In this document: positions 5,742 to 6,985 of the stretch, piece after piece | Position numbering within the stretch: the stretch's first letter is position 1 | Layout: each line of letters begins with the position of its first letter | Assembly: GCA_039188505.1 (NCBI GenBank) | Contig: JBCCZC010000309.1 | Location: forward strand, 1-6,985 | DNA from: JBCCZC01 sp039188505 | GTDB taxonomy: Bacteria > Pseudomonadota > Gammaproteobacteria > Xanthomonadales > SZUA-38 | DNA: 6,985 bases | Direction of reading: 5' to 3' | Notes under the pieces: generated by a model | What the model was told of the DNA's origin: nothing | What the model saw: only the letters and a program-made list of their open reading frames with translations | The model's database searches: none | Position numbers and translations under genes: made by a program

Positions 5742-6985
5742 GTCTCCACCGGCAACCTCGATCGTGATCGGCCGGGTCTCCCAGCTGCCACCGTCGCGAC
5801 TCGTCATCCGCAGCGCCAGCGCCCGGGTCCCCGGCTCGGCGGGCACGGTAGCCTTGAGGGACCGCACGCCGTCGGGATCGGTGGTGCCGCCGAAGTAGGT
5901 CGCGACGTCGGGGCGCGGCTCGCCGAAGCGGGCCTCCGCCGCGGGCCGACCATCGACGAGCACCGTCACCGCAGCGACCCCCTCGTCATCGTCGAACGCC
6001 CAGCCTGCCAGGCTGAACGGGGCCGTCACCGGAGTCCTACCGGTCGGTGCATCGATGTAGCCGAACGCCGGGTGGTCGCACGAGCCCGTGCCCTGACCAA
6101 ACTCGAGCAGGCGGAAGCGCTTGCTGCCCTGCAGCAGCTGCAGTGTCACCAGCGGATTGGCGTCCGGAAACCGTTCGCAGATCCGGCGCGCCCACCCGGG
6201 CCGGTCCGCCGGTTCGATTGCCGTATCTTCGACGACGAGCACACCCGGACCCGGGGGCAGCGACGCCTCGTCGAGGCCCCAGACGGCGAGCTGCACCGCC
6301 CGCCCGTGTTCCTGGTTGCGCGGGTGATCGAGCACGTACACATCGTCCCGGCGCAGCTCGAAGGCAAGCTCGGCGCCCAGGAGAAAGTTGTCCGCCACGA
6401 GAGTGTCGGCGCTGCGTGGCACGTAGCCCGCGAGCTCCGGCCAGCCGATCGCGTTGACCGGCAGCAGACCCTTCATCGTCCCGGTGGCGTGGGGCTGGCG
6501 CGCGACGACGGCCAGGCCCAGGAAGAACATCAGGGTTGCTGCGACCCCGAGCCCCCACCCCCACCGGGCCAGGCGCCGCAGCACGGGACCGTTGAGCACG
6601 AGCGGGGCGGCCGCGCACAGCACCAGGTAACCCGGCGCTGGCCAGTGAAAACCGACCCGATCCTGGTCCGCGAACAGGCCGATGGAGAAGTACAGCAGCG
6701 GCGGCACGACGCCGCCAGCCGCCACGACGGCCCAGGCGGGATCGTCGCCCCGCCAGCGGCGCAGTGCGGCCACAGCCGCTGCCAGCAGCACGATGTAGAG
6801 CAGCGGAACGGTGACGATGGCCTGGACGAGCGGTTGCGCAAGTGCCTCGGTCTGGAACCGCCAAGGGTGGCGCTCGGCGAGCTGGAAGCCGAGGGCGGCG
6901 AAGTCGTGGCGGAGGTCAAACAGCAGGGTCGGCAGGAGACCACAGGCGGCCAGGCCGGCCGCGATCCAGGGCCGGCGATCGGCCC
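5739..6985 (-). CDS. GT39/PMT-like membrane glycosyltransferase, C-terminal part with Ig-like tail (5' truncated by window edge)
   Basis: The frame is open on the minus strand from the right edge to a TGA at 5741-5739 (about 414 residues); the start is outside the window. An internal GTG at 6791 is not the real start, because the upstream part reads as good family sequence (LLPTLLFDLRHDF, then LGFQLAERHPWRF), the loop typical of dolichyl-phosphate-mannose mannosyltransferase-like (GT39) proteins. Hydrophobic helices follow, then GFHWPAPGYL around 6630-6660, also typical of this family (H-W-P-x-P-x-Y). These enzymes transfer sugars from polyprenyl-phosphate carriers at the outer face of the inner membrane. 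After the last helix (about 6515-6550) comes a soluble periplasmic region, then a C-terminal beta-rich domain. The catalytic N-terminal acidic motif lies beyond the edge, so activity cannot be judged. Donor and acceptor are unknown. Confidence 0.8.
   Translation of the reverse strand, partial: ADRRPWIAAGLAACGLLPTLLFDLRHDFAALGFQLAERHPWRFQTEALAQPLVQAIVTVPLLYIVLLAAAVAALRRWRGDDPAWAVVAAGGVVPPLLYFSIGLFADQDRVGFHWPAPGYLVLCAAAPLVLNGPVLRRLARWGWGLGVAATLMFFLGLAVVARQPHATGTMKGLLPVNAIGWPELAGYVPRSADTLVADNFLLGAELAFELRRDDVYVLDHPRNQEHGRAVQLAVWGLDEASLPPGPGVLVVEDTAIEPADRPGWARRICERFPDANPLVTLQLLQGSKRFRLLEFGQGTGSCDHPAFGYIDAPTGRTPVTAPFSLAGWAFDDDEGVAAVTVLVDGRPAAEARFGEPRPDVATYFGGTTDPDGVRSLKATVPAEPGTRALALRMTSRDGGSWETRPITIEVAGGD
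5751..6020 (-). other. Ig-like C-terminal domain of the glycosyltransferase
   Basis: The last 90 or so residues read as an immunoglobulin-like beta sandwich: FSLAGWAFDDDEGV, then VTVLVDG, a FGEPRPDVA stretch, and a terminal strand pattern ALALRMTSRDGG followed by TRPITIEV. The pattern GWAxDDxGVxxVxVxVDG plus RPDVA recurs, from memory, in bacterial exported and membrane-anchored proteins. In a GT39 protein it should project into the periplasm. A role in binding the acceptor or the cell envelope is inference only. Confidence 0.6.

Noticed and set aside
5739..6791. Treating the glycosyltransferase as a complete gene starting at the GTG at 6791
   Set aside because: The frame continues open to the window edge and the upstream residues match GT39 loop and helix patterns, so the gene is truncated by the window, not short.
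1..6985. Mobile elements, CRISPR arrays, tRNA/rRNA genes and defence systems
   Set aside because: No direct-repeat arrays, terminal inverted repeats, transposase-like proteins or structured RNA signatures were seen. Nearly all the DNA is accounted for by the seven genes and short gaps.

Overview
The window is GC-rich, tightly packed bacterial chromosome with six protein-coding genes plus one gene cut by each edge's neighbourhood (seven in total, two of them partial). FolD and the Maf protein resemble the gammaproteobacterial (E. coli-type) versions of these families closely, so a high-GC gammaproteobacterium or near relative is the best guess; this is inference from remembered family sequences, not a search. 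No rRNA, tRNA, CRISPR array, insertion sequence or phage gene was seen.

Layout, left to right. Positions 1-417 (+) hold the C-terminal part of an HMG-CoA lyase-like enzyme. Its stop codon overlaps, tail to tail, the stop codon of a four-gene minus-strand cluster at 414-4020. Read in its own direction, that cluster is a TatT lipoprotein, a DctP solute-binding protein, a DctQ small permease and a DctM large permease. This is the composition of a TPAT (TPR-protein-associated TRAP transporter), first characterised in Treponema pallidum. The four genes overlap or nearly abut, so they are almost certainly one translationally coupled operon. Upstream of it on the same strand, after about 114 bp without a gene, is folD (4135-5007), the bifunctional one-carbon folate enzyme. 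A 140-bp divergent gap separates folD from a plus-strand yceF-type Maf nucleotide pyrophosphatase (5148-5723). A convergent minus-strand gene (5739 to the right edge) encodes the C-terminal part of a GT39/PMT-like membrane glycosyltransferase that ends in an immunoglobulin-like domain.

How they work together. TatT (lipid-anchored in the periplasm), DctP (periplasmic ligand capture) and DctQ/DctM (inner-membrane, ion-coupled permease) should form one uptake system. The DctP has tryptophan where ordinary TRAP receptors carry the arginine that clamps the substrate carboxylate, so the ligand is probably not a simple C4-dicarboxylate or sialic acid; it remains unknown. FolD and YceF are housekeeping enzymes with no evident link to the transporter. 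The HMG-CoA lyase-like gene could reflect local acyl-CoA catabolism, but it is on the opposite strand and nothing ties it to the transporter beyond adjacency.

No wholly new system was identified. The observations most worth following are the TPAT operon with its non-canonical receptor pocket and the glycosyltransferase/Ig-like fusion.
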